The notes under the pieces are model-generated. The model was not told the DNA's origin, ran no database searches, and saw only the letters and a program-made list of their open reading frames with translations. Shown here one piece after another: positions 1-6,947 of a stretch of 36,408 bases of DNA. This stretch comes from Eubacteriaceae bacterium UBA4266 (GTDB lineage: Bacteria; Bacillota; Clostridia; Eubacteriales; Eubacteriaceae). Numbering within the stretch: position 1 is the stretch's first letter; each line of letters starts with the position of its first letter. The DNA lies in assembly GCA_002396065.1 (NCBI GenBank), contig DGWE01000010.1, positions 1-36,408 of the forward strand, written 5' to 3'. The translations under genes and the position numbers were made by a program.

Positions 1-323
1 AGACAAATCGGAAACGCGTCGACGCCGCCAAATTCTTTAAACAGCACGGCCTTGCCTTCCATAACCGGCATTGCCGCTTCGCCGCCAATATTGCCCAGGC
101 CGAGGACAGCTGAGCCATCAGACAAGACAGCGACCAGATTGCTTTTCGCCGTGTAAGTGTAGACGTCATCAGGATTTTGTGCGATTTTGCGGCACGGTTC
201 CGCGACGCCCGGTGTGTAGGCGATGCTCAATTCGTCCTGATTGGTCACGGGCAGCTTCGATTCAACCGAAATTTTTCCATGATGAGCCTTGTGTACTTTT
301 AAAGCTTCTTGCTGATAATCCAC
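1..323 (-). CDS. NAD(P)-dependent malic enzyme, N-terminal part (3' end outside window)
   Basis: Malic enzyme oxidatively decarboxylates malate to pyruvate and CO2 with reduction of NAD(P), in the cytoplasm. Only the first 107 codons are present; the gene runs off the left edge. The reading shows the malic-enzyme N-terminal domain signatures YTPGVAEPC (about residue 37), AVLSDGSAVLGLGNIGGEA and PVMEGKAVLFKEFGGVDAFP. The start is taken as GTG at 323-321, because an AGGAG ribosome site lies a few bases upstream and no ATG fits better. It lies 23 bp downstream of the GH25 gene, with no terminator seen between, so the two may share a transcript. NAD or NADP preference cannot be judged from this fragment. 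Confidence 0.9.
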   Translation of the reverse strand, partial: MDYQQEALKVHKAHHGKISVESKLPVTNQDELSIAYTPGVAEPCRKIAQNPDDVYTYTAKSNLVAVLSDGSAVLGLGNIGGEAAMPVMEGKAVLFKEFGGVDAFPIC

Positions 324-346
324 TTTTTTCTCCTTTTTCTCTACAA

Positions 347-1117
347 TTATTGTTTCACAAATTTTTTAAATTGCTTGTAATTGCCGTTGTAAATGTCAAG
401 ATCGACGAACTGCTGACTGCCGTCGCCGATACCATCAATAAAGCCTCTCTGAGAATGTTGCCAGAACACCCATTGGTGATTGCCTGAAAGCTTCGGCGAG
501 GTATTGGACAAATCGCAGATCCAAATTGTAATATCTTTGTACCCGCTCTTGATGTATTGGTTGTAGGTGTTGTAATTGGTATAGATGATCGGGTTTCGGC
601 CCGTCTTTTTCTTGATTTTCTGAATCGCCGGTTTCAAAATGCTGTCGATTTTTTCCTGACTCGGCGGCGTCTTGAGGTAGGACCCGTAAAGTTCAAAGTC
701 GATCACAGCCGGCAGCGCGTTGTCGTCTGACGGGACTGTGTTCAAAAAGTGCGCGGCCTGTTTGGCGCCGCTTTTGTTCAGCGTCAAGAAAAAGTACGCG
801 CCGCGGTAAAGCCCCGCATCGTCGGCATCGTCCCAATTCGTTTTGAACCGCTTGTCGACTAATGTCGTACCTTCTGTCGCTTTGATATAGGCAAATTTAA
901 AGCCCTGATCCGCTATTTTGTCCCAGTCGATCTCGCCCTGATAGGCCGAGACGTCGATGCCGCGAACCATTTTTTTGTCATTTTGAATCGTCCAAACGAC
1001 GACGGCAATGATCACCGCAATGGCCGCTGCAACAATCAGAATCAAGATAGCCTTCCAGTGATTTTTAGCTTTCTTTATAAAAGAAGATGGTGTGCGCGGC
1101 TCCGGTATCTGCTCCAT
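347..1117 (-). CDS. Membrane-anchored GH25 family lysozyme (muramidase)
   Basis: The 256-residue protein has a short cytoplasmic N-terminus, one hydrophobic segment at about residues 22-43, and then a glycoside hydrolase family 25 domain from residue 51 (RGIDVSAYQGEIDW) to the end. The acidic residues expected in the GH25 active site are visible: Asp55 in GIDVS, and Asp140/Glu142 in VIDFELYG. GH25 enzymes cleave the beta-1,4 link between MurNAc and GlcNAc in peptidoglycan, so this one probably acts on the outer face of the membrane in wall turnover. No wall-binding repeats are present; the membrane anchor takes that role. The ATG has AGGAG eight bases upstream. It is divergent from the S24-fold gene and lies upstream of the malic enzyme gene. 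The family is clear; the cell-wall role is inferred. Confidence 0.9.
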   Translation of the reverse strand: MEQIPEPRTPSSFIKKAKNHWKAILILIVAAAIAVIIAVVVWTIQNDKKMVRGIDVSAYQGEIDWDKIADQGFKFAYIKATEGTTLVDKRFKTNWDDADDAGLYRGAYFFLTLNKSGAKQAAHFLNTVPSDDNALPAVIDFELYGSYLKTPPSQEKIDSILKPAIQKIKKKTGRNPIIYTNYNTYNQYIKSGYKDITIWICDLSNTSPKLSGNHQWVFWQHSQRGFIDGIGDGSQQFVDLDIYNGNYKQFKKFVKQ

Positions 1118-1203
1118 TTTAATCTCCTTTTTTCTTAAAATTCCCTGAGTTTATAATCTCAATTTTTTTAGTATAAACGCCATTCCTTAAAAAATCTTTA
1201 TGT

Positions 1204-1209
1204 TATAAT
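1204..1209 (+). promoter_or_regulatory. Possible -10 box for the S24-fold gene
   Basis: A TATAAT hexamer lies 41 bp ahead of the chosen start. The matching -35 region (about 1181-1186, CATTCC) is a poor match, so only the -10 box is supported. The intergenic region is divergent with the GH25 gene. Confidence 0.4.
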
Positions 1210-1249
1210 GTCTTGGATATTATTTTGCAGACTAAAGGAGATGTTCATC

Positions 1250-1633
1250 ATGAAATGGGTTCACAATGTGGCAGCTTTTGCGCCTTCCAACCCCTACCTC
1301 GCTGATTTGGAGGAAACCACCTGGGAAGAAATCCCGAAGATTCACAAAAACGGTCAAGATTACGTCTACGTTTCAGTCAAAGACAACACAATGTACGACC
1401 GCTACATAAAAGGTGATCTCGTGATCATTAAGCTTGACGAAAATCCGGAAACCTCTGTCGTCGGCGACGCGCTGGTGCTCCTGCCAGACGATACGGTCTG
1501 TCTGAAACAGATTAAATTCGGGGCGAAAAAGGTCAAGCTGATCGACCGCAACGAGCTCGATCCAAAATCCGTCAGCTACCCGAAGGATCAGGTTAAATGT
1601 CTCGGTGTCCCGACCTCCGTGATCCGCGCATAA
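1250..1633 (+). CDS. Stand-alone S24/LexA-fold protein lacking a helix-turn-helix and the catalytic Ser
   Basis: The 127-residue product resembles the C-terminal S24 (LexA/CI, signal-peptidase-like) domain: VSVKDNTMYDRYIKGDLVII at residues 41-60, then VGDALVLL and VCLKQIKF. In active family members the first motif reads GDSM with a nucleophilic Ser. Here that residue is Thr47. Lys86 sits where the general-base Lys is expected. There is no N-terminal helix-turn-helix and no Ala-Gly or Cys-Gly cleavage pair upstream, so self-cleavage is doubtful. The ATG at 1250 is preferred over the in-frame ATG at 1241, because AAAGGAG ends at 1240 and would abut the earlier codon. It is monocistronic and convergent with tRNA-Leu. 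Its role is unknown; it may be a partner or relic of a repressor. Confidence 0.75.
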   Translation: MKWVHNVAAFAPSNPYLADLEETTWEEIPKIHKNGQDYVYVSVKDNTMYDRYIKGDLVIIKLDENPETSVVGDALVLLPDDTVCLKQIKFGAKKVKLIDRNELDPKSVSYPKDQVKCLGVPTSVIRA

Positions 1634-1645
1634 AGAAATGCGCAT

Positions 1646-1671
1646 AAAAAAAACAGACTTGAAAGTCTGTT
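1646..1671 (-). terminator. Intrinsic terminator of tRNA-Leu
   Basis: An 8-bp perfect stem (1652-1659 with 1664-1671, TGAA loop on the plus strand) is followed on the minus strand by a run of about eight T. It ends the tRNA-Leu transcript. The plus strand has no T-run after the stem, so it is a weak stop for the convergent gene. Confidence 0.85.
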
Positions 1672-1680
1672 ATTTGCAAA

Positions 1681-1766
1681 TGGTGCGAGAGACGGGAGTC
1701 GAACCCGTACGTACGAAGTACACACGCCTCTGAAACGTGCTTGTCTGCCTATTCCAACACTCTCGC
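1681..1766 (-). tRNA. tRNA-Leu (CAG anticodon)
   Basis: An 86-base class II tRNA with encoded CCA. The acceptor stem GCGAGAG pairs fully with CTCTCGC. The anticodon arm is CACGT-TTCAGAG-GCGTG, giving anticodon CAG, which reads CUG leucine codons. A long variable arm and the T-arm GGGTTCGACTCCC are present. It is a single-gene unit with its own promoter and terminator. Confidence 0.96.
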
Positions 1767-1781
1767 ATCGACGACTTCATT

Positions 1782-1810
1782 ATAATAATCTTAATTCTAA
1801 AATTTGTCAA
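1782..1810 (-). promoter_or_regulatory. Sigma-A type promoter of tRNA-Leu
   Basis: On the minus strand, TTGACA (1805-1810) and TATTAT (1782-1787) are separated by exactly 17 bp. Transcription should start about 8 bases before the mature tRNA 5' end. Confidence 0.8.
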
Positions 1811-1837
1811 GACATTTTTTAAAAAACAGGAGATTTT

Positions 1838-2200
1838 ATGACTAAATTTGAAAAAAACATCATTCGCTGGATCGTCATCGTCGTGATGCTGGTCTTCATT
1901 GCGATCGGCATTTACCGCGCCGTCGACAATCAGCGCCTGGTGCTCCGGGTCGAACAGGATAAAAAAGTCATCCGCGTGCTGCCTTTGTCCAAGGATCACC
2001 GAGAAACCATTAAAAGCAAATACGGCACCAACACCATCGTCATCAAAAACGGCAAGGCCGACGTCACAAAGGCTGACTGCAAAAATCAGGTTTGTGTCAA
2101 CAGCCGGAAAATTTCGAAAAACGGCGAAACCATCGTCTGTCTGCCCCATAAACTAATTTTGACCGTGGTGCCAAAGGGACAGGTCGCCGATGAAAAGTAG
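1838..2200 (+). CDS. NusG domain II-containing membrane-anchored protein
   Basis: The 120-residue protein has one N-terminal hydrophobic segment (about residues 9-27), then a small extracytoplasmic domain of the NusG domain II family, with the typical cysteine-bearing run CKNQVCVNSRKISKNGETIV and the ending CLPHKLILTV. Such proteins are commonly encoded with a Gx-type transporter, and in some anaerobes near Rnf or ApbE genes; neither rnf nor apbE is seen here. Biochemical function is unestablished. AGGAG lies just ahead of the ATG. It overlaps the following Gx gene by 11 bp, so the two are translationally coupled. It is not the transcription factor NusG. Confidence 0.82.
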   Translation: MTKFEKNIIRWIVIVVMLVFIAIGIYRAVDNQRLVLRVEQDKKVIRVLPLSKDHRETIKSKYGTNTIVIKNGKADVTKADCKNQVCVNSRKISKNGETIVCLPHKLILTVVPKGQVADEK

Positions 2201-2717
2201 GACCCACCAGCTCGTCACCATCGCGCTGCTGACTGCGGCCGCCGCAATTCTCGGCTACGTCGAGTCGTTGATTCCCGCCTTCATTCCCATTCCCGGCATC
2301 AAGCTCGGCCTGGCCAATATCGTCACGATGCTGGCCCTCGCGCTTTTCAACCTCCCCGTTGCCTTCGGCATCGTCACTGCCCGGGTGCTCTTAACAGGTT
2401 TCATGTTCGGCAGTCTCTCGTCAATCCTCTATTCCCTCGCCGGCGGATGGATCAGCTGTCTGATCATGGGACTGCTCGCTGCGGCCAACAGGAAGCGGAT
2501 GGCGCCCTTGTTTTCATTTTACGGCATCTCGGTATTCGGCGCCATTGCCCACAATCTCGGTCAGCTGATTGTGGCCTACATCGTCATCCAAAACGTCCAT
2601 CTGATTTTATACTACCTGCCTTTTCTTGTTCTCGCCGCCATACCAATCGGCCTGCTGACGGGCTTTATTTTCGCCAAACTGCTTCCCCACCTTCCAATAA
2701 AAAAAGAGAAGAGATAA
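2190..2717 (+). CDS. Gx transporter family / heptaprenyl diphosphate synthase component I-like membrane protein
   Basis: The 175-residue, very hydrophobic protein has about five membrane segments and the family signature of an early IPGIKLGLANIVT (about residues 34-46), followed by segments ending in a basic tail (LPIKKEKR). The family (Pfam Hpre_diP_synt_I, often named Gx transporter) resembles the substrate-binding subunits of ECF-type importers; the old prenyl-synthase name comes from gene neighbourhood. The substrate is unknown. It overlaps the NusG-domain-II gene and ends inside the hairpin that terminates der from the other strand; its own stop codon forms part of that stem. Membership is firm, the function is not. 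Confidence 0.85.
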   Translation: MKSRTHQLVTIALLTAAAAILGYVESLIPAFIPIPGIKLGLANIVTMLALALFNLPVAFGIVTARVLLTGFMFGSLSSILYSLAGGWISCLIMGLLAAANRKRMAPLFSFYGISVFGAIAHNLGQLIVAYIVIQNVHLILYYLPFLVLAAIPIGLLTGFIFAKLLPHLPIKKEKR

Positions 2718-2729
2718 AAATCTCTTCTC
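2699..2729 (-). terminator. Intrinsic terminator of der
   Basis: A 10-bp perfect stem (2706-2715 with 2720-2729) with a four-base loop is followed on the minus strand by seven T (2699-2705). It overlaps the last codons and stop of the convergent Gx-transporter gene. The plus strand lacks a T-run. Confidence 0.88.
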
Positions 2730-2748
2730 AAATGGACGGCGAATGCTG

Positions 2749-4074
2749 TTACTCGTCGTCCTGTTTGCGGTCCCGAATAAATACCCTGAAGGGCGTCCCG
2801 TCAAAATCAAAGGTTTCGTTAATTTTATTTTCCAGATAACGCTTGTACGAAAAATGCATCAGCGAGCCGTCATTGACGAAGATCACAAAGGTTGGCGGCT
2901 TGATTCCCGTTTGCGAGCCGTAGTAAATTTTCAGTCGGCGGCCATTTTGTGAAGGCGGCTCCTTCATCGCCACAAAATCCACGAGGGCTTCGTTGAATTT
3001 CGACGTCGGTATCCGTTTTTCGCTTTGGGCGACCACGTATTCGATCGTTTTGTAGATCTGCTCGACCCGCCGCCCGGTCTTAGCCGAAATGAACAGCATC
3101 GGCGCGTAGGTCATAAAGCTCAACGTGTTGCGGATGTCCTTCGTCATTTTCTGAACGGTTTTTTCGTCTTTTTCGATGGCGTCCCACTTATTCACGAGAA
3201 AAATCGTCGGGATGAATCGGTTGTGGGCGATGCCAGCGATTTTCGCATCCTGTTCGGTGATGCCGGCACTGGCATCCACCAGCATCAGCACTACGTCCGC
3301 CCGATCGATCGCGGCAATGGCACGAATGATGCTGTAGCGCTCGACGTCGTCGTAAATTTTCTTTTTCTTTCGAAGACCCGCCGTGTCGATAAAAGTGTAC
3401 GCAACACCATCATGCTCGACCTTCGTGTCAATGGCGTCGCGGGTCGTCCCGGGAATATCGCTGACGATCATCCGTTCCTCGCCGATCAGCCGGTTGACTA
3501 GTGTCGATTTGCCCGCATTGGGCTTGCCGACCACGGCGACTTTTAAACTGTCGTCCCCATCCTGGTCTTCGTTGTAAATCGATTCAGTCCGGTCTACAAT
3601 CACGTCGAGCAAATCGCCAAGGCCGAGCCCCTGCTCTGCCGAAATCGGGATCGGATCACCGAGTCCGAGGTTGTAAAACTCGTACAGACTGCTTTCCATC
3701 TTCACCGAATCCAGCTTGTTGACCGCGAGAACCACTTTCTTGCTGTTGCGTCTCAGCATACCCGCGACGTCTTCGTCCGCCGCCGTCATGCCTTCACGGC
3801 CGTCGACGATCATCAAAATCAGATCAGCCATGTCGATGGCTACCTCGGCCTGAGCCCGCATCTGCCGTTTAATCGTATTGTTAGTTTTTAATTCGATCCC
3901 GCCGGTATCTACGAGGGTAAAATGGCGGTTCTGCCACTCGGCGTCCGCAATGATGCGGTCCCGGGTGACGCCAGGGGTATCCTCGACGATCGCTACGCGG
4001 TCGCCGACAAGACGGTTAAATAAGGTCGACTTGCCTACATTCGGCTTGCCGACAATCGCTACAATTGGTTTCAT
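2749..4074 (-). CDS. der: Ribosome biogenesis GTPase Der (EngA)
   Basis: The 441-residue protein carries two tandem GTPase domains and a C-terminal KH-like domain, the normal layout and length of Der, which assists assembly of the 50S ribosomal subunit. In the first G domain the P-loop GKPNVGKS is at residues 9-16, DTGG at 56-59 and NKLD at 119-122. In the second, GKPNAGKS is at 183-190, followed by DTAG and NKWD. The C-terminal part (from about residue 350) includes GRRLKIYYGSQTGIKPPTF, typical of the KH domain. It lies 14 bp downstream of the DUF512 radical SAM gene, with a GAGG ribosome site, so the two form an operon ending in the hairpin at 2699-2729. Confidence 0.97.
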   Translation of the reverse strand: MKPIVAIVGKPNVGKSTLFNRLVGDRVAIVEDTPGVTRDRIIADAEWQNRHFTLVDTGGIELKTNNTIKRQMRAQAEVAIDMADLILMIVDGREGMTAADEDVAGMLRRNSKKVVLAVNKLDSVKMESSLYEFYNLGLGDPIPISAEQGLGLGDLLDVIVDRTESIYNEDQDGDDSLKVAVVGKPNAGKSTLVNRLIGEERMIVSDIPGTTRDAIDTKVEHDGVAYTFIDTAGLRKKKKIYDDVERYSIIRAIAAIDRADVVLMLVDASAGITEQDAKIAGIAHNRFIPTIFLVNKWDAIEKDEKTVQKMTKDIRNTLSFMTYAPMLFISAKTGRRVEQIYKTIEYVVAQSEKRIPTSKFNEALVDFVAMKEPPSQNGRRLKIYYGSQTGIKPPTFVIFVNDGSLMHFSYKRYLENKINETFDFDGTPFRVFIRDRKQDDE

Positions 4075-4088
4075 AATTGACCTCTATC

Positions 4089-5441
4089 TTATTTTTCTGG
4101 TTCATAGCCCGGCCCGTTGTCTTGAGCTGCTGTAGGCAGATTCAGACAGCGCTTGACAAATATTTGGCCGTCTGTCGGAACAATTTCCACCGGGCTGTGC
4201 CATTTTGCTTCCAAATCTTCGGTTGTGACGTCGTCGAGAAACAAATGGGTTTGAAATTTGACCGCATTCTCCGGCACAAAATACCGATCACAACCCACAG
4301 ACTCCGGCTTTTGTTCAAGCATATCCTGTCCTGTGATCAGTCCGGAAACCGTGATCGCTTCGCCAAAGAAGCGGTTTTCGATATCAAACACCGAAAACGT
4401 CACGTTCGGCCACGCTTTTGTGATGGCCGCACTGATGTCCCGCAGCATCGGTGCCGCCAGATGTGCGGTGACGATGCCGATGTGCACAGTCTCCGCCGTC
4501 GGCTTTTCGGCACACAGCGCATTGATTGTGTCCTCGGCCTCCTGCTTAAAGGCCGCCAGCATGCCGACGCCGTTATCCAATTGATTAAAGCTCTCGTAAT
4601 ATGCCGCTTCCGGAATAGGAAGACCTGCCTTCAGGAAAAATTCATCCGCTGGGTACACAAAATGCGTCTGATGCTTTTCGAGCATCTTTCTTTGAATATC
4701 CGAAATGATCGCAATGGTTTCTTTAGCCTTGTCCCGGTCCACTGCGGTAATGTCCTGAAGGCCTTCCCGGTACTTCGTCAGACCGATGGGCACGACCGAA
4801 ACCGTTCCAAGCTGCGGATAGAATGCTGCCAAATCGGTCAGCGTCTTTTTTAGATGCACGCCGTCGTTCCAGCCAGGACAGAGCACGATCTGCGCGTTCA
4901 TCGCGATGTCGTGGTCCTTAAAAAATTGAAGCTCCTCGATGATATTGCCAGCAAACCGGTTGTGAAGCATCCTGCAGCGCAGTTCAGGCTCTGTAGTGTG
5001 GACGGAAATATTGATCGGCATGATGTGATAGCGGACGATGCGTTCCTTTTCCTCTGGGCTCAAATTCGTCAGCGTGATGTAATTGCCGTAGAGAAAGGAC
5101 ATCCGTTCGTCGTCGTCTTTGACGTAGAGCGTGTCCCGCATGCCAGGCGGCATCTGATCGATGAAGCAGAAGACGCATTGATTGGTGCATCGCCTGATCT
5201 GCCCGGCGTCCCGCTCGACAATCCCCAAGGATTCTTCTGGGTCTTTTTCGATATCTAACTCCCATATTTCTCCATTTTGTTTTTCGATCGTCACCGTCAG
5301 CTCGGTATCGGCTTGGAAAAATTCGATGTCGAGCGCATCAATGACGGTGCTGCCGTCGATGGCAATCACAAAATCCCCGGGCTCAACTCCCATTTCTTCG
5401 AGAACAGAACCGGGCTGTATCCCGGGTATTTGATATTTCAT
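4089..5441 (-). CDS. DUF512 family protein: PDZ plus radical SAM-like Fe-S domain
   Basis: The 450-residue protein opens with a PDZ-like domain (residues 1-60, GSVLEEMGVEPGDFVIAIDG). Next comes a radical SAM-like domain with the cluster motif CTNQCVFC (Cys85, Cys89, Cys92), and then the C-terminal DUF512 region with an SVVPIGLTKYRE stretch. Length and order match the conserved family found beside der in many clostridia. The three Cys should bind a 4Fe-4S cluster; the reaction and substrate are not known. The ATG is preceded by AAGGAGAAC. It is transcribed with der and divergent from the DUF4364 gene. Confidence 0.88.
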   Translation of the reverse strand: MKYQIPGIQPGSVLEEMGVEPGDFVIAIDGSTVIDALDIEFFQADTELTVTIEKQNGEIWELDIEKDPEESLGIVERDAGQIRRCTNQCVFCFIDQMPPGMRDTLYVKDDDERMSFLYGNYITLTNLSPEEKERIVRYHIMPINISVHTTEPELRCRMLHNRFAGNIIEELQFFKDHDIAMNAQIVLCPGWNDGVHLKKTLTDLAAFYPQLGTVSVVPIGLTKYREGLQDITAVDRDKAKETIAIISDIQRKMLEKHQTHFVYPADEFFLKAGLPIPEAAYYESFNQLDNGVGMLAAFKQEAEDTINALCAEKPTAETVHIGIVTAHLAAPMLRDISAAITKAWPNVTFSVFDIENRFFGEAITVSGLITGQDMLEQKPESVGCDRYFVPENAVKFQTHLFLDDVTTEDLEAKWHSPVEIVPTDGQIFVKRCLNLPTAAQDNGPGYEPEK

Positions 5442-5481
5442 GCTTGTTCTCCTTCTGCACAGTTTTCTTAATTAATGTTTT

Positions 5482-5510
5482 ATGTCAGTGCCCGCTTGAT
5501 ATGGTATAAT
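5482..5510 (+). promoter_or_regulatory. Promoter of the DUF4364 gene
   Basis: The -10 box TATAAT (5505-5510) carries an extended TGG just ahead. The -35 region ATGTCA (5482-5487) is 17 bp upstream and matches the consensus only partly, which the extended -10 can compensate. Confidence 0.7.
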
Positions 5511-5552
5511 AGGGACGCTGGATCAGCAAGTCCATAAAGAGGAGTGCGCCAG

Positions 5553-6074
5553 ATGGCAAATTTCCAACACAAAACAGAAGATAAACTTATTATATTATAC
5601 GTGCTCAATAAAATCAAAACCGGATTAAGCCGCGAGCAGCTCGCTTACATCATTGTCCAAAACCTACAGATGCGCTACATCGACATCCAGGTTGACATCG
5701 ACGAACTCATCGGCGAAGATCTGATTCACGACGAGAGCGCCGACGCCAAGCTTCTGATTACGCCAGATGGATCCGAAATGGTCAAGCAGCTGGGCGACCG
5801 CGTGCCGGAGTTCACCCGGGAAATGCTTTCCGCCTTTATCAAAAACAACAAATCCAAAATTTTCAAGGAAACCCGCACCGACGCCACGTACGAGGAAGTC
5901 AGTCCCGACGACTACCAGGTCACGCTGAGTCTCATCGAAAACAATATCAACTTGATGCGGCTGACTGTCTCCTGCCCGGATAAGGCCCAGGCCCTCGCGC
6001 TGTGCGATCATTGGAAGCGGCACACGCAGGAAATTTACGCGTCGGTGATGCAGAGTTTGATTGAGAGTAAGTGA
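5553..6074 (+). CDS. DUF4364 family protein
   Basis: The 173-residue soluble protein matches DUF4364, a family widespread in clostridia. The N-terminal half (KLIILYVLNKIKTGLSREQL, then ELIGEDLIHDE and LLITPDGSEMV) looks like a winged-helix DNA-binding fold. The C-terminal half (from about residue 90) is an alpha/beta region ending in a helix. A regulatory role is inferred from the fold only. The ATG at 5553 is chosen because AAAGAGGAG sits 8 bases upstream; the in-frame GTG at 5544 lies inside that ribosome site. It is monocistronic, with its own promoter and a shared terminator with vanY. Confidence 0.82.
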   Translation: MANFQHKTEDKLIILYVLNKIKTGLSREQLAYIIVQNLQMRYIDIQVDIDELIGEDLIHDESADAKLLITPDGSEMVKQLGDRVPEFTREMLSAFIKNNKSKIFKETRTDATYEEVSPDDYQVTLSLIENNINLMRLTVSCPDKAQALALCDHWKRHTQEIYASVMQSLIESK

Positions 6075-6100
6075 GCCTATTTTTTTACAATTCAGCCTAT

Positions 6101-6137
6101 AAATAAAGGTCAGCGCAAAAGCACTGACCTTTATTTT
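6101..6137. terminator. Bidirectional terminator between the DUF4364 gene and vanY
   Basis: A 13-bp perfect stem (6101-6113 with 6124-6136) with A-rich outer ends gives T-rich tails on both strands. It serves both converging genes and includes the vanY stop codon. Confidence 0.8.
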
Positions 6138-6889
6138 ATGGCCTGTTTCCCGTATTTTGCAAGGTACGCTTCGTAGCACAGCCCGCTTTTTTTCACTTTT
6201 TTCGCCAAATCCACGCCAAGGTAGCGCAGATGCCACGGTTCGTATTCGTAGCCGGTGATTTTCTCCGCTCCCTTCGGGAAGCGAACAATGTAGCCGTAAT
6301 CCTGAGCGTGTGCGTCCACCCATTTGCCCGCATCGGTATTCGCGAAAGTTTGCTGAAGATCGCCTTCCATTTCGTCACAGGTTAAATCCACGGCCAGACC
6401 TGTCTGATGCTCGCTTTCCCCCGGTTTAGAGGAAATCGCGTTGGCCTTCGCCTCACCCATGCTTTGGACATGCTGATCGTAAATCGTCTTTTGTTCGGCG
6501 TAGGATCGGTAGCCCGAATTGGCCGACAGGGTGATGCCGTCGCGGCTGGCGGCGTCGAACATTTTGGTCAGCGCCTCTGCCGCTTCTTTTCGCAATTGGA
6601 CAGGCCGTACACTTTTCAGCGACAGGCCGACTAAATTCGAGGGCACATAATCCGCCGAAAGCAGGTTATCCTTGTTGACCAGCTGCTCGATCGAGCCGCT
6701 CTCCGCCGCTTTGTCGTTGAGTGTGACGACAGGGGCTGTCTTTTTTTTATTTTGGGTCTGTTGACCTTGTGATTGACTTTTGATGAAATGCAAGCTTGCC
6801 GTGCTGAGAAAAACTATCAGCATCAGCAGCCCAATGAGGAGCCATTGACGCCGCTTGAGGACGAATGCATTCCGCTGCTCTTTTCTCAT
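6131..6889 (-). CDS. M15B D-alanyl-D-alanine carboxypeptidase (VanY-like), membrane anchored
   Basis: The 252-residue protein has an N-terminal anchor (about residues 16-34), a linker, and an M15B peptidase domain. Zinc ligands His161 and Asp168 are in SEHQTGLAVDL, and His220 with the likely catalytic Glu217 are in EYEPWHLRYLG. YRSYAEQKTIYDQHV (about 127-141) is the family substrate-loop motif. It should trim the terminal D-Ala from peptidoglycan stem peptides outside the membrane. No vanR, vanS or ligase genes are nearby, so it is better read as a housekeeping wall enzyme than as a vancomycin-resistance gene. It has its own promoter inside the 3' end of polC. Confidence 0.9.
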   Translation of the reverse strand: MRKEQRNAFVLKRRQWLLIGLLMLIVFLSTASLHFIKSQSQGQQTQNKKKTAPVVTLNDKAAESGSIEQLVNKDNLLSADYVPSNLVGLSLKSVRPVQLRKEAAEALTKMFDAASRDGITLSANSGYRSYAEQKTIYDQHVQSMGEAKANAISSKPGESEHQTGLAVDLTCDEMEGDLQQTFANTDAGKWVDAHAQDYGYIVRFPKGAEKITGYEYEPWHLRYLGVDLAKKVKKSGLCYEAYLAKYGKQAIK

Positions 6890-6918
6890 ATGGTTTGTCT
6901 CATTCTATGTGTTTTTTT

Positions 6919-6947
6919 ATTGTAACACATCCGCCGATTTTATCCAA
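6919..6947 (-). promoter_or_regulatory. Promoter of vanY inside the end of polC
   Basis: On the minus strand, TTGGAT (6942-6947) and TACAAT (6919-6924) are exactly 17 bp apart. The -35 box lies in the last codons of polC, so vanY can be expressed apart from the upstream operon. Confidence 0.65.

Noticed and set aside
1838..2200. Naming the NusG-domain-II gene as transcription factor nusG
   Set aside because: It lacks the NGN domain and KOW context and has an N-terminal membrane segment.
6131..6889. vanY as a vancomycin-resistance determinant
   Set aside because: No vanR/S, vanH or ligase gene nearby and the M15B family is common in susceptible Firmicutes; read as a wall-maintenance enzyme.
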